Source: Pseudomonas tolaasii NCPPB 2192
GTDB lineage: Bacteria > Pseudomonadota > Gammaproteobacteria > Pseudomonadales > Pseudomonadaceae
Length of the DNA stretch: 64,000 nucleotides
Assembly: GCF_002813445.1 (NCBI RefSeq)
Contig: NZ_PHHD01000001.1
Location: 1,550,001 to 1,614,000, forward strand
Direction of reading: 5' to 3'
Below, in pieces: positions 9,445 to 17,198 of this stretch; position 1 is the first letter of the stretch, and each line of letters starts with the position of its first letter. The notes beneath the pieces were generated by a model that was given only the letters and a program-made list of their open reading frames with translations, was not told the DNA's origin and ran no database searches. The position numbers and the translations under genes are program-made.

Positions 9445-9708
9445 AGGAATACTCCAGGCGTAGCGCGGCTAGGGAATGGCGAACCGGGTGGGGCTCAGCG
9501 CAGAACGAAAGGCACGAGGCGTACGGGTGGAGTCGGGGCAAGCAGGCGGGTACGGGCGGACATCGGGAATCACCATTGTTGTTGTTAACAGCCGGTCTGT
9601 TGCCGGCAGTGGGGGCGATCCTAGACGGGGAAGCTTTCAGCCAGCTTTCGCTGGAAAAACAGGTGATGAAGGGTGTGCGCACTACCTTCAGGCACACGCA
9701 GATCAAAG

Positions 9709-9796
9709 GTGGGAGCTGGCTTGCCTGCGATGGCGTCGGCACATTCAGCATTTGAGGTATCTGGCCTACCGCAATCGCAGGCAAGCCAGCTCCCAC
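9709..9796. repeat. REP doublet, GTGGGAGCTGGCTTGC type
   Basis: Inverted arms of 22 bases, beginning GTGGGAGCTGGCTTGC at 9709 and ending at 9796 with the exact complement, around a 44-base centre. The same core recurs at 44222-44306 between lapD and the next gene, but it differs from the type at 7161. The rest of the gap 9445-9823 holds the CitMHS promoter side and nothing else recognisable. Confidence 0.88.
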
Positions 9797-9823
9797 ATTG
9801 GATTAGTGTTTGCCGCCAGTTGA

Positions 9824-11785
9824 TCAGGGCAGTTCGAGGCCGCCGGCGGCTTTGTGCAGGGCGCGCAGATGCTCGCCCATCTGCTTGAGGTTGGCCTCGC
9901 AAGCGGCAATTTCGTCGGCGCGGGAAGGGTCGAGCAGCGCCCTCACCTCTTTATCCAGATCGCCGGTCAGCGATTGCAGCTGTTTCTGGCGCTGGGCACT
10001 TTCCGATTCCAGGCGTTTGGATTCCGACGGCTGGGGCAGCCCGTAGCCGCCACTGCCGAGCAGCTCGGCCGGGCGGCTGAGAAAGCCGCTGTTGGCGAGA
10101 ATTTGTTGCAGCGTATTGTTGGCCCTCTCCATGCCGCCGTTTTTCAACTCGCGGGCATTGAGGTAACGCTGCTTCACTTCATCCTGGGCCAGCATCAGTT
10201 GCTTGCGATAGCTGGCCTGTTCCAGCAGCAACAGCGCAGCGCTGGTGCGCAGGTCGGCCTGGCTGAACCATTGGCGGCGCTCGGCGGCGCTGAGGGACAG
10301 CCAGTCTTCGACGCGGGTTTGCTTGATCGGCAAGCGTTTGCGCAGTACATCGAACATCGCCTGGTAGCGCTCGCGGAACGAGTCGAAGTGATAACCCAGG
10401 CGCAGCGCTTCGCGCTTGTCGTTCAACACGCTGGTATCCGCCAGGCCGCGTGCGGCGAGGACTTCCAGCAGGCCATTGGGGGTGATGTTGTCCAGGCCGG
10501 TCAGCTGCGGGTTGGCGCTGCCGCTGCGCAACAGCTTCAGGCTTTCTACTGCACAGTTATTGGAAATGAAGAAGTAATTGCCGTCGTAGCTCCAGTGCAT
10601 CTCGGCGGCATGCTCGACGGTGTCGTTGATCTCCTGGCGCGACAGTTTGAGCGGCACAGAAGCGAGGCCGCGCAGTTCGGTCTTGGTGTACTCATCGATT
10701 ACTTGGGCCAGCGGCAATACGAACAGGCGTGACGGGTACTTGCCGACCAGGCCGTCCCAGCTCGACAGCTGCACGTCACCGACGAAGGCGCGGTAGGACA
10801 GCACCAGGTGCTGGTCCAGGTCCAGCCGGCAATCCGGGCCACGCGGACGGCCGGGCGCGCAGATCACCAGGCGCAACATGCTGTGGCCCCAGCGGCTGAC
10901 CAGATTCTCGTTGGCTTCGGCCAAAAGGTAGTCGATTTCGTAGACGCGCTCCGGATCGATCTGGCCCAGCGGGGTCTTGGCGAAATCATTGCCCGCGTTC
11001 AGGAACGCATAGGTCTTGGCGCAAGCGTCTTGCTCGGGCGGCGCCCAGCCGAAGTGTTCCTTGTAATAGCGAAACAGCGAGGGGCGACGGCAGGCGTAGC
11101 TGGGGTCGAGCAGGAAGTACTCCATGTTGACCGCCACGAATTCCAGCGGGCTGGTGGTTTCGTAGATGTCCGGGCTGCGGGCAACCTGGTGGTTGTTCTG
11201 CTCACGCTCGCCGCGGCGGCCGACGTATTGCGGCCAGCCGGCCAGGTCGAGCAGGCGTGGGTCGTCACTGAGGGTAAAGCGGCGGTCATTCTGACCACGG
11301 CATTGATCGGGCAGGCCGATCAAACCGGTGAGTTTGTTCTGGCGACTGCAGCGGTTGATCAGCGTGCGGTCTTCCCTGGTCCACAGGCGCGCGCGGTCAT
11401 AGATGTGGGTCAGTTCATGCAGCACGGTGGCGAGCATTTCGCGGCGTACGGTGCCGTGGGGGCGGTTGGTCTTTTGGGTGGCGGCACTGCCATCGGTGAG
11501 GCTGGCGAGCAGGTTTTGGTTCAGATCCAGCTCGGAGACCAGTGAGGCCTGGCCGTAGGCGTTGTCGGGCATCTTGTCGGTCCAGCCGACATCAATGGTG
11601 CGGTCCAGCTGCTCGATAAAGCGCGGCGGCAACGCGCGCATCGCTTCATCGAGCAAAGCCTGGCTGGCCTGCTGTTCAGCCGGACTCAAACCATCGGTTT
11701 TGAGCCGCAGGTGCAGGCTGGCCTGGGCTGCGCCTGCACAGAGCAGCACAGTCCCGGCCAGTAGCCAGGCTGCCAGGCGCCTCAC
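9824..11785 (-). CDS. Secreted DUF4105-type protein with additional HExxH peptidase-like domain
   Basis: Protein of 653 residues with a signal peptide (residues 1-22). The first half has a zinc-peptidase signature HELTH at 123-127, and a conserved acidic stretch ETSPLEFVAVNME (Glu215) could give the third ligand as in gluzincins. The second half matches the DUF4105 pattern: a histidine box RWGHSMLRL (His301), then after about 110 residues the NNC motif (Cys411 in ISNNCAVESLKLL). This is the order of a permuted papain-like (NlpC/P60-type) fold. The C-terminal 200 residues are helical and charged. The start is GTG at 11785, overlapping the TGA of the DUF2388 gene by 4 bases, so they are coupled. 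Activity on cell-wall or lipid substrates is inference; no function is known to me. Confidence 0.8.
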   Translation of the reverse strand: MRRLAAWLLAGTVLLCAGAAQASLHLRLKTDGLSPAEQQASQALLDEAMRALPPRFIEQLDRTIDVGWTDKMPDNAYGQASLVSELDLNQNLLASLTDGSAATQKTNRPHGTVRREMLATVLHELTHIYDRARLWTREDRTLINRCSRQNKLTGLIGLPDQCRGQNDRRFTLSDDPRLLDLAGWPQYVGRRGEREQNNHQVARSPDIYETTSPLEFVAVNMEYFLLDPSYACRRPSLFRYYKEHFGWAPPEQDACAKTYAFLNAGNDFAKTPLGQIDPERVYEIDYLLAEANENLVSRWGHSMLRLVICAPGRPRGPDCRLDLDQHLVLSYRAFVGDVQLSSWDGLVGKYPSRLFVLPLAQVIDEYTKTELRGLASVPLKLSRQEINDTVEHAAEMHWSYDGNYFFISNNCAVESLKLLRSGSANPQLTGLDNITPNGLLEVLAARGLADTSVLNDKREALRLGYHFDSFRERYQAMFDVLRKRLPIKQTRVEDWLSLSAAERRQWFSQADLRTSAALLLLEQASYRKQLMLAQDEVKQRYLNARELKNGGMERANNTLQQILANSGFLSRPAELLGSGGYGLPQPSESKRLESESAQRQKQLQSLTGDLDKEVRALLDPSRADEIAACEANLKQMGEHLRALHKAAGGLELP

Positions 11786-12102
11786 AGAGCGAGGATAGCT
11801 TCAGCGAGAGTCTGGTCACTGGCGTCACGCGCTTCCGGCAAGCGGGTGCGCAGGGTGTCGAAAGCCGCTTCGAGTTGCGCGCCACGGATTTCGCCATTGG
11901 AGGCGACGAAACTGGCGGCGTCATCGTGGGCTTCGCGCACGACTTTGGAGTCGCGGATCGAGGTGGTGGTGTCCGAGGTGAAATCAATGGTGCGTGCCGA
12001 TGCACGCACGATGATGTTGCTGGTGGCTTTCAAGGTTTGCGCGTGGGCAACATCGGCCAACAACAGCAGGCCGAGAGCGGCGGCGATCAGCGGGCTACGC
12101 AT
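11782..12102 (-). CDS. DUF2388 secreted protein, copy 1
   Basis: Small protein of 106 residues with a clear signal peptide (cleavage after AHA, about residue 21). The mature part shows the family pattern: a T/S-rich start, then a R/D-rich DSKVVREAHDDAASFVASNGEIRGAQLEAA segment interrupted here only by small changes between paralogues, and an LAEAIL tail. It is translationally coupled to the large DUF4105-type gene downstream. Two paralogues of nearly the same length lie directly upstream. The function of DUF2388 is unknown. The conserved DDAA(S/A)F(V/I)A(S/T) core is shared by all three copies. Confidence 0.85.
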   Translation of the reverse strand: MRSPLIAAALGLLLLADVAHAQTLKATSNIIVRASARTIDFTSDTTTSIRDSKVVREAHDDAASFVASNGEIRGAQLEAAFDTLRTRLPEARDASDQTLAEAILAL

Positions 12103-12128
12103 GGAATGACTCCAGAATACAAAGATGA

Positions 12129-12437
12129 TTATTGGACGAGAATTGCTTGCGCCAGTTCAAGGTCGCTGGCGTTAAGTTTTGGCTGGGTGCGGCGCAGGTA
12201 ATCCAGCGCGGATTCCAGTCGGGCGCCCCGCCATTGGCCATCTGTGGCAATAAACGCGGCAGCGTCATCCTGGGCGGCCATGACTAACTTTCTGTCAAAC
12301 GGTGCGGAGGTCACCTTGCTGGTGGCATACACACTGATGACGGTGTTCTGGGTCGTCATATCAAAGGCCGAAACCAAGGGCGACCAGCAGGCGGAAATCA
12401 ATATGGGAACAATCAACAGGCGGTGTGAAAAAGCCAT
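12129..12437 (-). CDS. DUF2388 secreted protein, copy 2
   Basis: Second of three paralogues, 102 residues from ATG 12437 (a TTG four codons upstream is possible but has no better ribosome site). The signal sequence is followed by a mature domain with AAQDDAAAFIATDG and WRGARLESALDYLRR, matching copy 1 (DDAASFVASNG, IRGAQLEAAFDTLR). It ends 26 bases before copy 1 and is probably in one transcript with copy 1 and the DUF4105-type gene. It is the most diverged copy, with a cysteine in the signal segment (SACWSPL). This might suggest a lipoprotein, but the lipobox does not fit well. Confidence 0.8.
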   Translation of the reverse strand: MAFSHRLLIVPILISACWSPLVSAFDMTTQNTVISVYATSKVTSAPFDRKLVMAAQDDAAAFIATDGQWRGARLESALDYLRRTQPKLNASDLELAQAILVQ

Positions 12438-12505
12438 GAGACTCGACAACTGAAAGCGAGCGCCAAGGCTAGCCTAATGCCCCGGCGAGGGCCAGCGTTG
12501 ACACA

Positions 12506-12530
12506 TTTGGAAGCGGCTGGCGCTTCCAAA
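12506..12530. terminator. Strong hairpin between DUF2388 copies 3 and 2
   Basis: Perfect ten-base stem TTTGGAAGCG / CGCTTCCAAA with a five-base loop, just past the stop of DUF2388 copy 3 (minus strand). No long T run follows, so it may be a weak terminator or a stabilising structure separating copy 3 from the rest. Confidence 0.5.
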
Positions 12531-12542
12531 TTTCATCTGGCG

Positions 12543-12863
12543 TTAAATCGCCAGAATGGCTTGGGCCAGTTGCGTGTCAGTCGCGCTGTTCAGCTGTGGC
12601 GCTTGTTGGCGGATCTGGGCCAGGGCGCTTTCCAGCTTCACGCCACGGATGGCGCCTTCGCTGGCGACGAAACTGGCGGCGTCGTCCCGGGCAGCCTGTA
12701 CGACTTTGTTGTCACGCAGGGACGAGGTGGCGTCGGAGCTGGCGTCGGAAGTGGCTTTCAGCGCGCCAACGATCGAATCGGTGGTCACAAGGAAGCTGCT
12801 CGCATGGGCGTTGGCTGCCACGGCCAACAGGGCGGCAGCACTCAGCAGGCGAAGACGGGACAT
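12543..12863 (-). CDS. DUF2388 secreted protein, copy 3
   Basis: Third paralogue, 106 residues. I choose ATG 12863, preceded by AGGAG; the frame is open upstream but the extra 22 residues do not look like protein. The signal peptide ends near AHA. The mature part has AARDDAASFVASEGAIRGVKLESAL, closest to copy 1, and ends LAQAILAI. A hairpin at 12506-12530 separates it from copies 2 and 1, so it may be expressed on its own as well. Its upstream gap carries an ACTGTACC-type motif also present upstream of the DUF1127 gene. Confidence 0.85.
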   Translation of the reverse strand: MSRLRLLSAAALLAVAANAHASSFLVTTDSIVGALKATSDASSDATSSLRDNKVVQAARDDAASFVASEGAIRGVKLESALAQIRQQAPQLNSATDTQLAQAILAI

Positions 12864-13219
12864 GGTAATGACTCCTGTAGATGAACAATTAAAGCGGCGC
12901 AGGACGGCCACTGTCGAGACGGACACCACTGCTCTGAGCTTCAGACGCCCGCTCTACAAGGTTCGCCACGTGGTGAGCGGATCTTATGCTGCCGTTTATC
13001 CGTTGGGGAAGTGATACAGATGTGCCGAATTTAAATTGTACTGCTTAATTGTTATGTTTTTTAAACTGTACCTGTTCGGGTATCAATGTCCTGTTTGAGA
13101 CCTTGAAGCCGAAAACCAGAAACAACAAAGCCCGCCGCCGGTTTCCCGGGGCGGGCTTTGTTTTGACAAATCAGGTTGCTGGCAGTGGACCCGGCAGGTC
13201 AGGGCCAGCGAGCGCTAAA
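12864..13219. other. Intergenic region upstream of DUF2388 copy 3
   Basis: No gene is supported in this gap of 356 bases. It holds an AT-rich promoter-like stretch around 13020-13065. It also has a TTGTAC and an AACTGTACCTGTTCG motif (13064-13078) that recurs at 13587-13601, and the terminator of the DUF1127 gene at 13126-13160. Confidence 0.6.
13126..13160 (-). terminator. Rho-independent terminator of the DUF1127 gene
   Basis: Stem CAAAGCCCGCC / GGCGGGCTTTG with a 13-base loop, 60 bases past the DUF1127 stop. On the minus strand it is followed by TTGTTGTTT, and on the plus strand by TTTTG, so it could work in both directions. Confidence 0.85.
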
Positions 13220-13435
13220 TCAGCGCCAGAACGGCTTGCTGAGCTCTTCGTAGCGTTGAGCTTCGCTGATACCGGCGTCAGCCAGCAGACGCGAATCCAG
13301 ACGAGCCAGCTGGTGGCGGCTGGAAATGCGGCGCTGCCACAACATCAGGTTGGCGAGAACGCGCAAAGGCAGGGAAGCCTGGGTGTTTACAGCTTTTTCT
13401 TCGAAGAACAGTTCGGAACTGAGTGTACGTTCCAT
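13220..13435 (-). CDS. DUF1127 small protein
   Basis: Protein of 71 residues. The C-terminal half matches the DUF1127 (YjiS-like) pattern: a basic, aromatic segment WQRRISSRHQLARLDSRLLADAGIS ending in a short tail (an R-x-L-x-x-LD-x-R-x-LADIGIS-type motif). Such proteins are small Arg-rich RNA-binding regulators in alphaproteobacteria and are often linked to phosphate or C/N control. Their role in Pseudomonas is not established. A good ribosome site (AAGGA) precedes ATG 13435. It is a single gene with its own terminator; several TGTAC-containing motifs lie in the upstream gap. Confidence 0.88.
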   Translation of the reverse strand: MERTLSSELFFEEKAVNTQASLPLRVLANLMLWQRRISSRHQLARLDSRLLADAGISEAQRYEELSKPFWR

Positions 13436-13753
13436 GATGACATCCTTCCGCTTGTGGCGGGATTAGGTAGTGGTTTAACTGATGCCAATGATCCTCTTCC
13501 GGCGCAAGACTCTCCAGATACAGTTCACCTGTATTGTGAGGGCCCAGTTAACTGTTTATAGGGGCTGTACTGTACAGAAATGGGGCAACTGTACCTGTTC
13601 GCACTGAAACAGTGCGAAATAGGTATTTTCGATGAGAAGTGTAGGAGATTTCGGTAGGAAAACACCGGTACAGCAGTACAGTTTTTTACAGAATGGGCGG
13701 CGAACCCTCTGGGCTGATGAAACTGTATTTGCATCAGCCCGGATCTGTACCAA
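13436..13753. other. Intergenic region with TGTAC motifs and a 9-bp inverted repeat
   Basis: No gene is supported in these 318 bases. Visible elements are the palindrome CTGTACTGTACAG (13565-13577), AACTGTACCTGTTCG (13587-13601), the perfect inverted repeat TTCGCACTG-aaa-CAGTGCGAA (13598-13618), and GGTACAGCAGTACAG (13667-13681). It probably holds the DUF1127 promoter and the 3' region of the CoA-transferase mRNA. The inverted repeat could be a terminator of the latter but lacks a T run. Confidence 0.55.
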
Positions 13754-15247
13754 TCAAGCCTTGAGCATATGCCCGGTTTCTTCCAGGTTAATGTGCCAGC
13801 TCAGTGCTTCGCGCAGGATGTGCGGCGTGTGGCCGCCAACGGCGCAGGCGGCATTGAAGTAACTGTTCAGCGCATCGCGATACGCCGGGTGCACACAATT
13901 GTCGATGATCACCCGCGCGCGCTCCCGAGGCGCCAAGCCGCGCAGGTCGGCCAGGCCGACTTCGGTCACAAGGATGTCCACGTCATGTTCGGTGTGGTCT
14001 ACATGGCTGACCATCGGCACTACGCTGGAAATCGCGCCGCCCTTGGCAATCGACTTGGTGACGAAGATCGCCAGGTGCGCATTGCGCGCGAAATCCCCTG
14101 AACCGCCAATGCCGTTCATCATCCGCGTGCCGCAAACGTGGGTGGAGTTGACGTTGCCGTAGATGTCGAACTCCAGCGCGGTGTTGATCCCGATAATGCC
14201 CAGGCGCCGAACCACTTCCGGGTGGTTGGAGATTTCCTGCGGGCGCAGCACCAGCTTGTCTTTGTAATGCTCCAGGTTGCCGAACACGTCGGCATTGCGG
14301 CGCTCAGACAAGGTGATCGAGCTGCCGGAAGCAAAGCTCAGCTTGCCGGCGTCGATCAGGTCGAATGTCGAATCCTGCAACACTTCCGAATACATGGTCA
14401 GGTCTTCGAACGGCGACTCAATCAGGCCGCACATCACCGCGTTAGCGATGTTGCCGATACCGGCCTGCAGCGGGCCGAGCTTGTTGGTCATGCGCCCGGC
14501 GTCCACTTCCTGCTTGAGGAAGTTGATCAGGTGGTTGGCAATGCCTTGGGTGTCGCTGTCGGGCGGTGTCACGGTGGAGGCGGAGTCCGCCTGGTTGGTG
14601 ACCACGATGGCGACGATCTTTTCCGGGGGAATGGGAATGGCCGTGCTGCCGATGCGGTCATCAACCTTCACCAATGGAATCGGCGTGCGGGTTGGCCGGT
14701 AGGTCGGGATATAGATGTCGTGCAGCCCTTCCAGGTTGGAGTTGTGCGCGAGGTTGATCTCGACGATTACGTGTTTGGCGAAGATCGCAAAGCTGGCCGA
14801 ATTGCCCACTGAGGTGGTTGGCACGATATGGCCTTGCTCGGTGATGGCAACGGCTTCGATCACTGCGATGTCCGGCAACTTGAGCTGATTGTTGCGCAGT
14901 TGCTCAACGGTTTCCGACAGGTGCTGGTCGATGAACATGACTTCGCCGGCGTTGATGGCGCGGCGCAAGGTGCTGTCGACCTGAAATGGCATGCGGCGTG
15001 ACAGCACACCGGCTTCGGTCAGTTGCTTGTCCAGGTCATTGCCCAGGCTGGCGCCGGTCATCAGGGTGATTTTCAGCGGGGAAGTCTTGGCGCGTTCGGC
15101 CAGGGCGTGGGGGACGGCCTTGGCTTCACCGGCACGGGTGAAGCCGCTCATGCCGACGGTCATGCCGTCCTCGATCAGTGCGGCGGCATCTGCCGCGCTC
15201 ATGACCTTGTTCAACAACGAAGGCAAGCGGATACGATCACGGTACAT
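13754..15247 (-). CDS. Succinate/acetate CoA-transferase family protein
   Basis: Acetyl-CoA hydrolase/transferase family enzyme, 497 residues. It should swap CoA between succinyl-CoA (or propionyl-CoA) and acetate or another short acid in the cytoplasm. The N-terminal domain has GMTVGMSGFTRAGEAK. The C-terminal domain carries the segment SPFEDLTMYSEVLQDSTF, whose Glu in the YSEVLQD motif is the expected catalytic residue, followed by GGSGDFARNA, the CoA-binding glycine loop. Length and motifs fit the Cat1/ScpC/AarC group. The exact donor and acceptor cannot be read from the sequence. It is monocistronic, and an upstream terminator isolates it from pntB. Confidence 0.9.
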   Translation of the reverse strand: MYRDRIRLPSLLNKVMSAADAAALIEDGMTVGMSGFTRAGEAKAVPHALAERAKTSPLKITLMTGASLGNDLDKQLTEAGVLSRRMPFQVDSTLRRAINAGEVMFIDQHLSETVEQLRNNQLKLPDIAVIEAVAITEQGHIVPTTSVGNSASFAIFAKHVIVEINLAHNSNLEGLHDIYIPTYRPTRTPIPLVKVDDRIGSTAIPIPPEKIVAIVVTNQADSASTVTPPDSDTQGIANHLINFLKQEVDAGRMTNKLGPLQAGIGNIANAVMCGLIESPFEDLTMYSEVLQDSTFDLIDAGKLSFASGSSITLSERRNADVFGNLEHYKDKLVLRPQEISNHPEVVRRLGIIGINTALEFDIYGNVNSTHVCGTRMMNGIGGSGDFARNAHLAIFVTKSIAKGGAISSVVPMVSHVDHTEHDVDILVTEVGLADLRGLAPRERARVIIDNCVHPAYRDALNSYFNAACAVGGHTPHILREALSWHINLEETGHMLKA

Positions 15248-15371
15248 GGATTGTTATCTCAGGCTACGGAAGCAAGGTGCGCAGTTTAGTGATTTCAAAA
15301 AATTTCGGCCCGCTACCATGGTCGAATGCCGGGCAGCGATTTAGAGCCTTTGGTCGGGTTTCATGCGGCAA

Positions 15372-15408
15372 TAAAAAACCCCAGCCTACGGGAGGCCAGG
15401 GTTTTTTG
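15372..15408 (-). terminator. Terminator of the pnt operon
   Basis: Hairpin with arms ACCCCAGCCT and AGGCCAGGGT (two central mismatches), flanked by runs of A and T on both sides so it can act in either direction. It lies 20 bases past the pntB stop and before the CoA-transferase start. Confidence 0.85.
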
Positions 15409-15426
15409 TATTGCGCTGGCGCAGTG

Positions 15427-16863
15427 TTATTCGACGGCTTTGACCATATCTTCGATAACCTTCTTGGCATCACCGAAGACCATCATGGTCTTGTCCAGGT
15501 AGAACAGCTCGTTATCCAGGCCGGCATAGCCGCTGGCCATCGAGCGTTTGTTGACGATGATGGTCTTGGCCTTGAAGGCTTCGAGAATCGGCATCCCGGC
15601 AATCGGCGAGTTCGGGTCGTTCTTGGCGGCCGGGTTGACCACGTCGTTCGCGCCCAGCACCAGCACCACGTCGGCCTGGCCGAAATCGGAGTTGATGTCT
15701 TCCATCTCGAACACCTGATCGTAAGGCACTTCGGCCTCGGCGAGCAGGACGTTCATGTGCCCCGGCATGCGGCCCGCCACCGGGTGGATCGCGTATTTCA
15801 CGGTAACGCCGTGGTGGGTCAGCTTCTCGGTCAGTTCCTTGAGTGCGTGCTGTGCCCGCGCCACTGCCAGGCCGTAGCCGGGCACGATGATCACGGTGTC
15901 GGCGTTGGTCAGCAGGAAGGTCGCGTCGTCGGCCGAGCCGGATTTGACCGGGCGTGCTTCTTTGGAACCGGCAGCGGCACCCACATCCGGTGCATTGCCG
16001 AAACCGCCGAGCAGTACATTAAAGAAGGAACGGTTCATCGCCTTGCACATGATGTACGAGAGGATCGCGCCGCTGGAGCCCACCAGGGAGCCGGCGATGA
16101 TCAGCATCGAGTTGTTCAGCGAGAAGCCGATACCCGCCGCTGCCCAGCCGGAGTAGCTGTTGAGCATCGATACGACCACCGGCATGTCGGCGCCGCCGAT
16201 CGGGATGATGATCAGCACGCCAAGCACGAAGGCCAGGGCCAGCATCAGGGCGAAGGCGGCGAGGTTGCCGGTGAACATAAAGGCCAGGCCTAGGCCAAGT
16301 GTCAGCAGGCCGAGCACCAGGTTCAATTTATGCTGACCGCCGAACTGTACCGGTGCGCCCTGGAACAGGCGGAACTTGTACTTGCCCGACAGTTTGCCGA
16401 ACGCGATTACCGAGCCGGAGAAGGTGATTGCACCAATGGCTGCACCCAGGAACAGCTCCAGACGGTTGCCCGCAGGGATCGAGTCACCCAAATGTTTGAC
16501 GATACCCAGGGATTGCGGTTCGACCACAGCAGCAATCGCGATGAATACCGCCGCCAGGCCGATCATGCTGTGCATGAACGCCACCAGCTCCGGCATCTTG
16601 GTCATTTCCACGCGCTTGGCCATGATCGAGCCGGCGGTGCCGCCGATCAGCAGGCCGACAATCACATAACCGATACCCGCTGTTGCGAGTTCAGCGCCCA
16701 GCTTATAGATGAGGCCCACGGTGGTGAGCACCGCCAGCGCCATGCCGAGCATGCCGAACAGGTTGCCGCGTCGCGAGGTGGTGGGGTGCGACAGGCCTTT
16801 GAGGGCCTGGATGAAGCAGATCGACGCGATCAGGTAGAGCGTCGTAACCAGATTCATGCTCAT
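15427..16863 (-). CDS. pntB: NAD(P) transhydrogenase subunit beta
   Basis: Beta subunit of the proton-translocating transhydrogenase, 478 residues. It uses the proton gradient to make NADPH from NADH. Residues 1-270 hold about nine membrane helices (domain II). From about 290 the NADP-binding domain III follows, with the GYGLAVARAQHALKEL loop, then GHMNVLLAEAEVPYD, VLGANDVVNPAA and NKRSMASGYAGLDNELF, all typical. The start ATG shares one base with the stop of pntAB (TAATG), so translation is coupled. It is the last gene of the operon, and a terminator follows. Full length compared with the family. Confidence 0.97.
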   Translation of the reverse strand: MSMNLVTTLYLIASICFIQALKGLSHPTTSRRGNLFGMLGMALAVLTTVGLIYKLGAELATAGIGYVIVGLLIGGTAGSIMAKRVEMTKMPELVAFMHSMIGLAAVFIAIAAVVEPQSLGIVKHLGDSIPAGNRLELFLGAAIGAITFSGSVIAFGKLSGKYKFRLFQGAPVQFGGQHKLNLVLGLLTLGLGLAFMFTGNLAAFALMLALAFVLGVLIIIPIGGADMPVVVSMLNSYSGWAAAGIGFSLNNSMLIIAGSLVGSSGAILSYIMCKAMNRSFFNVLLGGFGNAPDVGAAAGSKEARPVKSGSADDATFLLTNADTVIIVPGYGLAVARAQHALKELTEKLTHHGVTVKYAIHPVAGRMPGHMNVLLAEAEVPYDQVFEMEDINSDFGQADVVLVLGANDVVNPAAKNDPNSPIAGMPILEAFKAKTIIVNKRSMASGYAGLDNELFYLDKTMMVFGDAKKVIEDMVKAVE

Positions 16864-17183
16864 TACTTGGGCGCCTCTTCTTTTGCTTTCGGGGCTTTCT
16901 TCTTGAACATCTCAAGCATCCTGCGGGTCACCAGGAAGCCGCCGAACACGTTGACCGCCGCCAGGGCCACGGCCAGGGTGCCCATGGTCTTGCCCAGCGG
17001 GGTCACGGTAAGGGCGGCGGCGAGCATGGCGCCGACGATCACGATCGCGGAAATCGCGTTGGTCACCGCCATCAACGGCGTGTGCAGCGCGGGCGTGACG
17101 TTCCAGACCACGTGGTAACCGACATAAATCGCCAGCACAAAGATGATCAGGTTGTAGATACCGGGGGAGATAAGCTCTTCCAT
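16863..17183 (-). CDS. pntAB: NAD(P) transhydrogenase subunit alpha part 2
   Basis: Small membrane subunit of 106 residues holding the alpha-side helices of domain II (three hydrophobic segments: residues about 8-25, 35-55 and 60-80). It ends in a Lys/Glu-rich tail. In Escherichia coli this piece is fused to the NAD domain. Here it is a separate gene, as in other pseudomonads and Rhodospirillum. It lies 15 bases after pntAA and overlaps pntB by one base. Together with PntB it forms the proton channel. Confidence 0.95.
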   Translation of the reverse strand: MEELISPGIYNLIIFVLAIYVGYHVVWNVTPALHTPLMAVTNAISAIVIVGAMLAAALTVTPLGKTMGTLAVALAAVNVFGGFLVTRRMLEMFKKKAPKAKEEAPK

Positions 17184-17198
17184 CGTCTGAATCCCTGC

